Source of the DNA: Candidatus Dojkabacteria bacterium UBA5209 | GTDB taxonomy: Bacteria; Patescibacteriota; Dojkabacteria; SC72 | Assembly: GCA_002412645.1 (NCBI GenBank) | Contig: DHVL01000030.1 | Location: forward strand, 8,967 to 18,237 | DNA length: 9,271 bases | Direction of reading: 5' to 3' | Part shown: piece by piece, positions 1-6,923 of the stretch | How positions within the stretch are numbered: position 1 is the first letter of the stretch | Layout: each line of letters starts with the position of its first letter | Notes under the pieces: generated by a model | The model's input: the letters and a program-made list of their open reading frames with translations, nothing else | Told to the model about the DNA's origin: nothing | Databases searched by the model: none | Position numbers and translations under genes: made by a program

Positions 1-437
1 ACCTCTTTACTCTGTTGGTATGCAATACCACTACTATCCTTAATTACATTACTCAATGTTATTCTGTATACCCCCTTATCTAGTACAGGTTCTACAACTA
101 CATATGGAACAGTTGTCTCTGTAGAAGATATATTAAACGTAAAAGCATGATATCCACTTTGAGGGGTATCTTCTAATCCTTCTACTGTATATTCAAATTC
201 TGACTTCTCTCCAATACTCTGTTTTGTTTTAGTATATTCATCAGGATTAGAAAGATATCCTAAATCTTCCTCTCCAGATTCTTTACTTTCTTCTTTTTCT
301 GGTTGATCATCTGTTTGCTCATCTGTACCTACCAAATCTATCTTAGAACTGTCATACTCTACATCCTTTTTAGTACATCCTGTTAAAAGAAATGCACTAA
401 GTATTAAAAGTAATGTATATGATATATATTTTTTCAT
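1..437 (-). CDS. Putative lipoprotein, N-terminal part (runs off left edge)
   Basis: This is an open frame on the minus strand from an ATG at 437 to the window edge: 145 codons with no stop. Residues 1-20 form a lipoprotein signal peptide (two lysines, then a hydrophobic stretch) ending in the lipobox LLTGC, which predicts lipidation at Cys21 and export to the outer face of the membrane. Residues 22 to about 70 are a low-complexity acidic linker rich in D, E, S and Q. From about residue 75 the sequence alternates in a beta-strand-like way, with a YHAFTFNIS segment and a VVVEPVLDKGVYRITLSNV segment. This loosely recalls the AMIN-like domain of some actinobacterial lipoproteins, but the resemblance is weak and the domain is cut by the edge. 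The gene is divergent from the DUF3048 gene across a 105-base spacer. The lipoprotein call is well supported; the function is unknown. Confidence 0.8.
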   Translation of the reverse strand, partial: MKKYISYTLLLILSAFLLTGCTKKDVEYDSSKIDLVGTDEQTDDQPEKEESKESGEEDLGYLSNPDEYTKTKQSIGEKSEFEYTVEGLEDTPQSGYHAFTFNISSTETTVPYVVVEPVLDKGVYRITLSNVIKDSSGIAYQQSKE

Positions 438-467
438 ATTTAAAGCTTGTAATCTTAATATATTTAA

Positions 468-498
468 ATATTAGCACAGAAGAATTAACATTGTACAA
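468..498 (-). promoter_or_regulatory. Possible promoter of the lipoprotein gene
   Basis: Read on the minus strand, an extended -10 (TG-C-TAATAT, 476 to 468) lies about 24 bases upstream of the lipoprotein ATG after allowing for the start site. A poor -35 (TTGTAC, 498-493) sits 19 bases upstream, which is longer than ideal. The spacer is so AT-rich that chance matches are expected, so this is a tentative call. Confidence 0.25.
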
Positions 499-513
499 AT
501 CTAATGGTAAATT
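485..513 (+). promoter_or_regulatory. Possible promoter of the DUF3048 gene
   Basis: TTAACA (485-490, one mismatch from TTGACA) and TAAATT (508-513, four of six consensus bases) are separated by 17 bases, the optimal spacing. The predicted start near 520 gives a leader of about 23 bases. The surrounding AT-richness makes this weak evidence. An alternative -10, TATATT, lies at 513-518. Confidence 0.3.
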
Positions 514-542
514 ATATTAACTAAATATATTCATATTAGAAA

Positions 543-1826
543 ATGGTAAAAGAAATAAATATATCAGAGAATGGTAATAGTAAGAAGGAAGAGATGAAAG
601 AGAAAGTAGAAGTTCCTACTGGAGAGCTAAAGAAACCCGAGGAAGTTAAAAAGAAAGGATTTAAATTTCCTAAGCTTTCTAAGAAGACTCTTACAATTCT
701 TTTAGTTTCTTTAGGAGTTTTCTTACTGCTTGGTATTGCTGCTTTTTACTACTTTGGTATATACAAAGCTAAGCCTTTTAAAGTACCCTCCGAGGTTATT
801 AATCTAAACAGTGAATATTTAATATCTAAAGCTAAGAGTAGCTGGCTTTTTAATATCCCTACCGTTAAGCCCGAGGAACCCAGAACAGAGGTCAGTCCAA
901 TTAATGGGAAACTGTTTACTAAAACAGAAATGGATAAATTAAAGGAGAGAAGACCTGTTGCTGTAATGATTAACAATCATGCTGATGCAAGACCACAGTC
1001 AGGACTTAATAGTGCAGATGTTGTATATGAGGCTCTTGCTGAATCTGGTATTACAAGACATTTAGCAATATTTTGGAGTGAAGTACCAAACAAGGTAGGA
1101 CCAATTAGAAGTGCAAGACAGTACTACTTAGAATGGTTAAGTCCATATGATCCTCTTTACATATATGATGGATGTGCAGAAACTGATAATCCAAAAACAG
1201 ATGCTTGTGGGAATATATATACATACAATATTAAAAGGATTGCTACAATTGGAGCATGGAGATGGAACGATGGTAGAAGATATGCTCCACACAACGAATA
1301 TTCATCGTTAACTAGTGCCTGGGAGTATGCTGAGAAGATGAATTGGGATTCATTCCCTACGATTGAGTCTTGGAAATTTAAAAATGATGCACCTGTAGAT
1401 GAGAGAGGAGAAAAGACAAAAGTAAGTTTAATATTTCATCAGAGGATAAATAACGGGGGGATGTATGATACTGTATGGACATATGATGGTAAGACTAATA
1501 GCTACTTAAGACAGGTTGGTAAACAACCAGATATTGATCAAGAGAGTAATACACAGGTATATGCAAAAACTTTAATAATACAAGAGATAAATATGTATCC
1601 TTCATATGATGATAAAGGGAGGATAATTCAGGATACTGTCGGAGAGGGTAATGCTGTATTTCTAATGGATGGAAAAATTGTAGAGGGTAGATGGAAGAAG
1701 AGTAGTAGATTAGATCGTACTACCTATTACGATAATGATGGAAATGAGGTACAATTCAATAGAGGCAGAATCTGGATTAGTATGCTTGCTCGCTCTGAAG
1801 GAAAATTTGCTATAATTGAACAATAA
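543..1826 (+). CDS. Membrane-anchored DUF3048 (YerB-like) protein
   Basis: This 427-residue protein has a charged Lys/Glu-rich cytoplasmic N-terminus (about 1-48), one transmembrane helix (about 49-71) and a large extracytoplasmic part. Residues 137-260 carry the DUF3048 N-terminal signature: PVAVMINNH, ARPQSGL, the GITRHLAIF strand, VGPIRSAR at 185-192 and the APHNEY motif at 248-253. Residues about 335-418 match the DUF3048 C-terminal half, with VGEGNAVFLMDGK, EGRWKK and RGRIWISM. The family includes Bacillus YerB, an exported protein whose biochemical role is not established. YerB itself is a lipoprotein, whereas this copy uses an uncleaved helix as anchor. Two cysteines, 211 and 222, lie in the exported domain and could pair. 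An in-frame TAG at 537-539 fixes the ATG at 543 as the most upstream ATG start. No clear Shine-Dalgarno sequence precedes it. Confidence 0.9.
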   Translation: MVKEINISENGNSKKEEMKEKVEVPTGELKKPEEVKKKGFKFPKLSKKTLTILLVSLGVFLLLGIAAFYYFGIYKAKPFKVPSEVINLNSEYLISKAKSSWLFNIPTVKPEEPRTEVSPINGKLFTKTEMDKLKERRPVAVMINNHADARPQSGLNSADVVYEALAESGITRHLAIFWSEVPNKVGPIRSARQYYLEWLSPYDPLYIYDGCAETDNPKTDACGNIYTYNIKRIATIGAWRWNDGRRYAPHNEYSSLTSAWEYAEKMNWDSFPTIESWKFKNDAPVDERGEKTKVSLIFHQRINNGGMYDTVWTYDGKTNSYLRQVGKQPDIDQESNTQVYAKTLIIQEINMYPSYDDKGRIIQDTVGEGNAVFLMDGKIVEGRWKKSSRLDRTTYYDNDGNEVQFNRGRIWISMLARSEGKFAIIEQ

Positions 1827-1863
1827 AATGCCCCAAGGTCATTAGACCAATTTAATATATATT

Positions 1864-1869
1864 TATATT
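1864..1869 (+). promoter_or_regulatory. Possible -10 element before the regulator operon
   Basis: TATATT ends nine bases before the ATG at 1879, in the 52-base gap after the DUF3048 gene. If used, transcription would start at about 1876, giving an almost leaderless mRNA. No convincing -35 sits 16-18 bases upstream. The AAGGG at 1872-1876 is too close to the ATG for a standard ribosome binding site. The genes may instead be read through from the DUF3048 promoter. Confidence 0.2.
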
Positions 1870-1878
1870 ACAAGGGCT

Positions 1879-2451
1879 ATGTTAAAAAATCTATTCATTT
1901 CAAAAGTAAGAATAAGGATATTGGAGAGGTATATGAGTGATACCAAAGCTTCTTACCATGTTAGAGGTCTAGTTCGTGAACTAGGCGAAGAAATCAATGC
2001 TGTAAGAAGAGAGCTTCTCAATCTTAAGAGTGCTGGTATTTTAAAATCCGTTAAAGATGGTAACAAGATTGTATATACAATAGATAAAAGGTGTCCAATA
2101 ATATGGGAGCTAAGGAGTATGTTCTTTAAAGAGTCAGAGATTGGTCAATTACTCTACTCTAGGCTTTCAACTGTAAACGGTATTACTGTTGGTATAGTGA
2201 CTGATGCGTTTCTTCAGAATAAACATGAGAATGCTACTGATATAGATATGATCTTTATTGGTGATATGAAAGTTAAGGAGTTAACTACTGTAATGAATGC
2301 ATTAGAGAAAGATCTAGGCAGAGTCATTAAATATGCAGCAATGAAACCTGAAGACTATGAATTCGGTAGAAGAAAGAAAGATCCAATATTAATGAATGCA
2401 TTGCAAAATGACAAGATAATAATACTAGGTAAAGATTCAGACTTGATATGA
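1879..2451 (+). CDS. Winged-helix regulator fused to a degenerate nucleotidyltransferase-like domain
   Basis: This 190-residue protein has two parts. Residues 1 to about 70 look like an ArsR-type winged helix: the helix-turn-helix with YHVRGLVRELGEEINAVRREL (about 26-46), then LKSAGILKS and a basic wing ending in NKIVYTID. Residues about 95-188 resemble the minimal nucleotidyltransferase (MNT) fold, with a metal-ligand-type DID at 121-123 followed by a hydrophobic strand (MIFIGD), and a C-terminal IIILGKD strand. The family's GS-x10-D-x-D motif is only half present: the GS position aligns with Asp109-Ala110, so nucleotidyl transfer is doubtful. Such fusions are found in archaea and uncultivated bacteria and are generally annotated as transcriptional regulators. 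The gene begins a block of ATGA-coupled genes, overlapping the SecD-like gene by four bases, so it may regulate that operon (inference). No signal peptide is present. Confidence 0.7.
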   Translation: MLKNLFISKVRIRILERYMSDTKASYHVRGLVRELGEEINAVRRELLNLKSAGILKSVKDGNKIVYTIDKRCPIIWELRSMFFKESEIGQLLYSRLSTVNGITVGIVTDAFLQNKHENATDIDMIFIGDMKVKELTTVMNALEKDLGRVIKYAAMKPEDYEFGRRKKDPILMNALQNDKIIILGKDSDLI

Positions 2452-3689
2452 AGAAGATAAAATTTGCGAAGATAAAGATTGGCAAGATTGATTGGAAGAA
2501 TTTCTTTTCATATATATTTTTAGTACTACTTTCCTCACTAATACTTGCAAGTATATTAATAGCACTTCCCTTAACAGAGAGAATATCAACTCAGACTACA
2601 TATGATTTAAACAGTAAGAGTAATCTTTACTGGGCAAAAGAGTATACCTTAGAGTTAGAGACTTCCGATGATAAAGATATTGATGGTATTAAGTCTGTAC
2701 TTTTTAATAGACTTAATAAGCTAGGTGTTGAGAAAGTAAATATGTATTCATATACAGAAGATGAGAATACATATCTACAAGTACAGATTCAATCTTCCTT
2801 AAGACAAGAGTATGTACAAGAGTTAGTACAAAATCCTTTTGATGTAAGAGTAAGTATTAGGAATAACGAAGTAGATTTTGAAGATGAAGAGAACCCCTAC
2901 GCCATATATCTTGCAGAGAATTACATAGAGACAGAATTTAGTAGAAGTGATTTTAGGAATATATATATTACTCAATTAAAAAACTCTGCCAATGAGTACT
3001 CCTACTTTGCGCTGTTTAAAACATGGCCATGGGATAGTAAGTGGAATAACTTTCTGAAGGAGAATATGGGTATGGAGATAGGTGTCGCTATTGATGACTT
3101 TGTCACACCTGTTCAGATTCCTTCTGTAGAACCATTGGTATTTGCAGTCCCAATATCCTCTGCAGAGAAAGAAGAGGCAAACCTAGTTAGCATTATGTAC
3201 AACTCTGGTGTAATGCCAGCAGGATATACTCTCTCAGATATTCAAGACATAGAAGTTGAGAGTTTAGAAGTTGATTACATCAAATTAATAGAGGGGCTGA
3301 TAATTGCTATTGTGGTCATATATGCATACCTACTGCTAATAGATAGAACTCCTAAGAGGCTTCTTGTAATTTCTGGTCTTGCTACTGTAATAGCAATATC
3401 TTTGTGGATTGCATATTTAAAGATTACATCTACTCCAGTAGATATCTTCTTGTTAGCAATAGAAGCATTAACAATGGTAGCAATACTTCGTATTACAACA
3501 GAGAATAGAGAATCTAGAATAATTGTTAATGTATTACTAGCACTAATAGCTTCATTGGTAGCAATACTAGGTTCGGGCTTTGCTAAGATATTTGCTTCTG
3601 ACCTTTTCATACTCTTAATATTGGGAGTGATATCACAAGAGGTAGCACAGATATATACAGATAAAGTTAGAAAGATGTTAAAGATATGA
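2448..3689 (+). CDS. Divergent SecD-like membrane protein
   Basis: This 413-residue protein has the SecD layout: a basic cytoplasmic N-terminus, TM1 (about 20-41), a large extracytoplasmic region (42-276) and five more helices (about 277-298, 303-325, 331-349, 357-376, 383-402). Family-like signatures are NRLNKLGV (87-94, compare RVNALGV of SecD), NMGMEIGVAIDD (206-217, compare the GK-LAIVLDG strand), NSGVMP (252-257, compare SGALP) and GSG...FA...G...S (375-396) in the last two helices. SecD acts with SecF as a proton-driven accessory of the SecYEG translocon, pulling on exported proteins from outside. In TM4 the usual VDAN aligns with IEAL (338-341), so the key aspartate is replaced by Glu339 and the asparagine is lost, although the following R...E (348, 352) remains. 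The ATG overlaps the upstream stop by four bases, and the stop overlaps the next ATG by four. SecD homology is likely; whether it is the main SecD of the cell cannot be seen here. Confidence 0.75.
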   Translation: MKKIKFAKIKIGKIDWKNFFSYIFLVLLSSLILASILIALPLTERISTQTTYDLNSKSNLYWAKEYTLELETSDDKDIDGIKSVLFNRLNKLGVEKVNMYSYTEDENTYLQVQIQSSLRQEYVQELVQNPFDVRVSIRNNEVDFEDEENPYAIYLAENYIETEFSRSDFRNIYITQLKNSANEYSYFALFKTWPWDSKWNNFLKENMGMEIGVAIDDFVTPVQIPSVEPLVFAVPISSAEKEEANLVSIMYNSGVMPAGYTLSDIQDIEVESLEVDYIKLIEGLIIAIVVIYAYLLLIDRTPKRLLVISGLATVIAISLWIAYLKITSTPVDIFLLAIEALTMVAILRITTENRESRIIVNVLLALIASLVAILGSGFAKIFASDLFILLILGVISQEVAQIYTDKVRKMLKI

Positions 3690-4198
3690 ATACCATAATA
3701 AATATGTGGACAAATTGGAGTAGCTTAGAGAAGATACAGGAGCTTTCCTTACTTTTAGGTATATTTCTAATTAGTATACTCGCTATACATTACATGGCTA
3801 AGAATAGGAGTATTACTCTCTTATCAATTATAGGATTTGTATTAGCAGCACTTCTGAATCTTTTAGGATTAATGATAATAGGGAGTATGTTTACGATAAC
3901 AATAACTGAAGTATTTAGAATAGTTCCCCTGCTAACCTCCATACTTCTAGTTAGCAACCTAGGTATACTTGTTGGATTTTACATACATAAGAAACATAAG
4001 AAAGGCTTTGAGATAGAAAAAATAAGGGTTGAATATTTTGCAGATACTGTAAAACAAACCATATTCCTACTTCTTTTAGGTAGTTCAATATTCCTTTTTC
4101 TTACACCTCAAACACAAGCAATACTAGTAGTTTGTATACTCTCATGTGTTGGTAGTATATGGTGTATTTACTGGATATCAAAATACTTACTTAAATGA
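3686..4198 (+). CDS. Five-helix membrane protein, possible truncated SecF-like partner
   Basis: This 170-residue, highly hydrophobic protein has about five membrane helices (17-37, 43-67, 78-98, 122-139, 144-166) and a basic cytoplasmic loop at 99-118 (HKKHKKG). On its own it is hard to assign. Its position directly after a SecD-like gene with a four-base overlap, its five-helix count and loop order, and its C-terminal CVGSIWCIYWISKYLL (compare GTYSSIYIASPLL near the end of SecF) fit the TM2-TM6 core of SecF. If so, TM1 and the entire periplasmic domain between TM1 and TM2 are missing, and the NDTIVVFDRIRE loop motif is replaced by a sequence without its aspartates and arginines. No signal sequence or alternative domain is visible. 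The SecF relationship is inference from context and topology; the membrane protein call itself is secure. Confidence 0.55.
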   Translation: MNTIINMWTNWSSLEKIQELSLLLGIFLISILAIHYMAKNRSITLLSIIGFVLAALLNLLGLMIIGSMFTITITEVFRIVPLLTSILLVSNLGILVGFYIHKKHKKGFEIEKIRVEYFADTVKQTIFLLLLGSSIFLFLTPQTQAILVVCILSCVGSIWCIYWISKYLLK

Positions 4199-5076
4199 TA
4201 GCGTATGAGGGTAAGATAGTTATAATAGCTGGTCCTACTGCCTCAGGTAAAAGCTCCATAGCTATTAATCTCGCTAAAGAGTTAAATGGATATATCATTA
4301 ATGCAGATTCAAGACAGATATATAAACATATTGATATAGGTAGTGCAAAACCTACCCCAGATGAAATACTAAGTGACGATGTATGGGTAATAGATGGTAT
4401 TAAACATTTTCTTTTTGATTTTGTAGATCCTAAAGAACAGTTCTCTCTTTTTAAATATCAAAAGCTTGTATCTGAGATATTAAATACTCAAGAAGGTATA
4501 CCCATATTAGTAGGAGGTACAGGATTGTATATTGATAGTGTTGTATTTAATTACGATCTGAAGGAGAGTAGTAATAACTTAGATTTTTCGAAATTAAGTA
4601 TAGAGCAACTACAAGAAAGAGCCTCTAAGTATCTACCTGATATGACAGAGAGTGATAGAGGTAATAGACATAGGTTAATTAGAGCTATACAAAGAGAAAG
4701 TTTGGGAAGAAGTAAGGGGAAGATGTTAGATAATATATATTTTGTAATAGATGTAGATAAAGATACTTTAAAAGACAGAATAAGGGAGAGAATAGATAGG
4801 GTGTTTAAAGATGGTTTACTTGAAGAGAATATAAAACTTCTAGAAATGGGATACACATACAATGATCCTGGATTAAATAGTATAGGATATAAAGAATTTG
4901 AGGAGTATTTTAAAAACAGTATTTCCTTAGATGAGGTAAAGGAGAATATATATACTAATACTGTTAAGTATGCAAAAAGACAAAGAACCTGGTTTAAGAG
5001 AAATAAAGAGAGTATATGGAGTAATAACTATGAGCAGATATCTCAATTAGCTTTAAACTTTATTACAGGAGAGTAA
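4195..5076 (+). CDS. miaA: tRNA dimethylallyltransferase MiaA
   Basis: MiaA transfers a dimethylallyl group to N6 of A37 in tRNAs reading U-initial codons, in the cytoplasm. At 293 residues it has normal family length. Visible motifs are the P-loop GPTASGKS (13-20), NADSRQIYK (37-44) with the catalytic-type Asp38, the KHFLFDFVDP region (70-79), VGGTGLYI (106-113), GNRHRLIRAI (156-165), the IGYKEF segment (230-235) and the C-terminal YAKRQRTWF signature (259-267). All motifs expected for an active enzyme are present. The ATG at 4195 overlaps the stop of the preceding membrane protein by four bases, so translation is probably coupled and miaA is the last gene of the operon. Its 3' end overlaps the convergent thpR gene by 34 bases. 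Confidence 0.97.
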   Translation: MIAYEGKIVIIAGPTASGKSSIAINLAKELNGYIINADSRQIYKHIDIGSAKPTPDEILSDDVWVIDGIKHFLFDFVDPKEQFSLFKYQKLVSEILNTQEGIPILVGGTGLYIDSVVFNYDLKESSNNLDFSKLSIEQLQERASKYLPDMTESDRGNRHRLIRAIQRESLGRSKGKMLDNIYFVIDVDKDTLKDRIRERIDRVFKDGLLEENIKLLEMGYTYNDPGLNSIGYKEFEEYFKNSISLDEVKENIYTNTVKYAKRQRTWFKRNKESIWSNNYEQISQLALNFITGE

Positions 5077-5603
5077 ATACCTTCCTTACTCTTTATTAAG
5101 TATATCTCTTGTACTGTAAATGTAATCTCCGTTATCTGTAATGATTTCGAAATATTTTGAATATCCTTTACTAGGTTCCTATACTCTTCCTCTGATAACT
5201 CTTTACTTACTCTACCTATTGTAAGATGAGGTATAAAGGAGGAACTATCATCACTCTCTATACTCTTACTTATCTCCCAGAATAGATTTCTAATTTCTTC
5301 TCCTCCTTTATCAATATCTAAGAATATCAATTCTCTATACTTCCTAGATATTCCTAACTTTACCTTGTTAAAAGATACATCAAAAGGTTTAAATTGAATC
5401 TTACTAATCTTTCTTTTTAGGAAAAACCTCTTTAAGAAAGATACTCTACTACCTAACATATACAAACTAATATGAAAACCCTCTGGTTTTACCCATCTCA
5501 CAGGAATATCAAAATCTTTAAAGACTCTACCTACTTCTCCTACTACCTTTCGTATTTTGTAATTAGCTTTCTCATCAGGAAAGAAACCTAGAAAGTAACT
5601 CAT
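5043..5603 (-). CDS. thpR: 2H-family 2',5'-RNA ligase / cyclic phosphodiesterase ThpR
   Basis: This 186-residue protein has both signature motifs of the 2H phosphoesterase superfamily: HIS at 44-46 (in FHISLYML) and HLT at 126-128 (in FIPHLTIGR). Each supplies one catalytic histidine. The N-terminal MSYFLGFFPDE strand and the WVKPEGFH approach to the first motif are typical of ThpR/LigT. Such enzymes hydrolyse 2',3'-cyclic phosphates and reversibly join RNA ends with 2',5' linkages; the cellular substrate is generally uncertain. The gene begins five bases after the serS stop on the same strand, so the two are almost certainly cotranscribed. Its last 34 bases are antisense to the end of miaA. 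The frame ends in a TGA at 5043-5045. Confidence 0.92.
   Translation of the reverse strand: MSYFLGFFPDEKANYKIRKVVGEVGRVFKDFDIPVRWVKPEGFHISLYMLGSRVSFLKRFFLKRKISKIQFKPFDVSFNKVKLGISRKYRELIFLDIDKGGEEIRNLFWEISKSIESDDSSSFIPHLTIGRVSKELSEEEYRNLVKDIQNISKSLQITEITFTVQEIYLIKSKEGIYSPVIKFKAN
5070..5092 (+). terminator. Weak hairpin at the end of miaA
   Basis: AGAGTAA (5070-5076) pairs perfectly with TTACTCT (5086-5092) around a nine-base loop, with two further G-U pairs possible at the base. It is followed by only a short T-containing run (TTTATT). The stem contains the miaA stop codon. The pairing is AU-rich, and the T-tract is poor, so it may be a weak terminator or mRNA end structure, or chance. Confidence 0.3.
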
Positions 5604-5608
5604 ATTTT

Positions 5609-6874
5609 TTACCCTTCTATTTTATCTACCCCAATATACTTTCTTAATACCTCTGGTATTACAATACTACCATCACTCTGTTGATATGTTTCTAATATGG
5701 CTACCATTAATCTACTAGTAGCTAATCCAGATGCGTTAAGTGTATGTACAAATTTGGTACCATCATCTGTTTTGTATCTCATATTACCTCTTCTTGATTG
5801 GTAATCTCTTACATTAGAAATTGAGCTTACTTCGTAGTATTGAGCTACTGCTGGTAACCACACCTCTATATCATATGTTCTTGCTGCACCTGCAGAGCAA
5901 TCTCCTGCTGCAAGTTTAGTAATTCTGTAATGTAATCCTAAACCTTTTACTAAGCTCTCTGCTTTAGATACTAACTCTTCAAATGCTTTGTCTGAATTCT
6001 CTGGTTTAGTAAATTGATACATCTCTACTTTGTTAAACTGATGAACACGTATTAAACCTCTTTCATTTGCTCTATAGCTACCTGCCTCTTTTCTGTAGCA
6101 AGGGGTATATGAGAAGTATTTCTTAGGTAATTCCTCTTCCTTAAGTATTTCATCTCTAAACATATTCGTTAATACTGTCTCTGATGTAGGTATTAAGAAC
6201 TGCTCCTCATCCTCTAACCAATATACATCTTCTTTAAACTTAGGAAGTTGACCTGCAGTATATCCAGATTGTTCCCCTACAATGTGTGGAGGTAATATCA
6301 TCTCATATCCGTCTTTAATATGTTCATCCACGAAGTAGTTTATCAATGCCCATTCTAATCTTGCTCCCATACCTTTATACAATGAGAAATTAGAGCCTGA
6401 CATTTTAGTAGCTCTTTCAAAATCAAAAAGTTTTAAATCTTCACCCAGCTGTACATGATCTTTAATTTTGAAATCGAAGATAGGTTTACTTCCTTCACTC
6501 CTTACTTCAGTATTGTTTTCTTTTCCTCCTGCAACTACATCTTCATCTGGGATATTTGGTAGTACTTCTAGTTTTTCCCTTAGCTTACTATCTACATCTC
6601 TTAACTCTTCTTCTAATTCTTTTACTTCAGAAGCTAAGGTTTTAAGTTCACCTACTAGCTTAAGAAACTCCTCCGAACCTTTCTCCATTTGAGACATACG
6701 GTCATTGAAGCTATTTTGATTTGCTCTTTTTTCTTCAAACTTTTGTATTAATTCCTTCTTGTCTTCATACAGCTGTACAATACTGTCTAAGTCTAATTCC
6801 TCTGGATTCATTCTTTTAAGTAATGCTTTGTATACACTCTGCTTATCCTCTACTATCTTCTTAATATCTAACAT
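5609..6874 (-). CDS. serS: Seryl-tRNA synthetase
   Basis: SerS charges tRNA(Ser) with serine, and also tRNA(Sec) where present. The 421-residue length is normal. Residues about 1-105 form the long antiparallel coiled-coil arm that contacts the tRNA variable arm. The class II catalytic domain follows, with the TSE serine-site motif (230-232), motif 2 (CYRKEAG at 259-265, then ERGLIRVHQFNKVE at 271-284), the TYDIEVWLP segment (333-341), SSISN...RR (350-362) and motif 3 (NASGLATSRLMVAILE at 380-395, with the ATP-binding arginine at 388). It is the common bacterial type rather than the zinc-dependent archaeal form. It is the first gene of a serS-thpR operon with a good promoter at 6924-6952. The leader is too short for a T-box. 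Confidence 0.97.
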   Translation of the reverse strand: MLDIKKIVEDKQSVYKALLKRMNPEELDLDSIVQLYEDKKELIQKFEEKRANQNSFNDRMSQMEKGSEEFLKLVGELKTLASEVKELEEELRDVDSKLREKLEVLPNIPDEDVVAGGKENNTEVRSEGSKPIFDFKIKDHVQLGEDLKLFDFERATKMSGSNFSLYKGMGARLEWALINYFVDEHIKDGYEMILPPHIVGEQSGYTAGQLPKFKEDVYWLEDEEQFLIPTSETVLTNMFRDEILKEEELPKKYFSYTPCYRKEAGSYRANERGLIRVHQFNKVEMYQFTKPENSDKAFEELVSKAESLVKGLGLHYRITKLAAGDCSAGAARTYDIEVWLPAVAQYYEVSSISNVRDYQSRRGNMRYKTDDGTKFVHTLNASGLATSRLMVAILETYQQSDGSIVIPEVLRKYIGVDKIEG

Positions 6875-6923
6875 TTGTGGGTATTTCTAAATTAAATATG
6901 TAAAACCCTTTATCAATACAATT

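Noticed and set aside
1836..1848. Short inverted repeat GGTC-ATTA-GACC-like after the DUF3048 gene as a terminator
   Set aside because: The stem is only four base pairs and no uninterrupted T-run follows, so chance is as likely.
3275..3610. Minus-strand reading frame opposite the SecD-like gene
   Set aside because: It lies wholly within a gene with clear homology and reads as the mirror of hydrophobic helices, with no domain of its own. The same reasoning removes the frames at 749-976, 4551-4862, 6468-6692 and 8748-8975.
6875..6917. T-box or other riboswitch upstream of serS
   Set aside because: The predicted leader is only about 42 bases, with no room for the specifier stem or antiterminator, and the GGGT/ACCC pairing seen there is short and imperfect.
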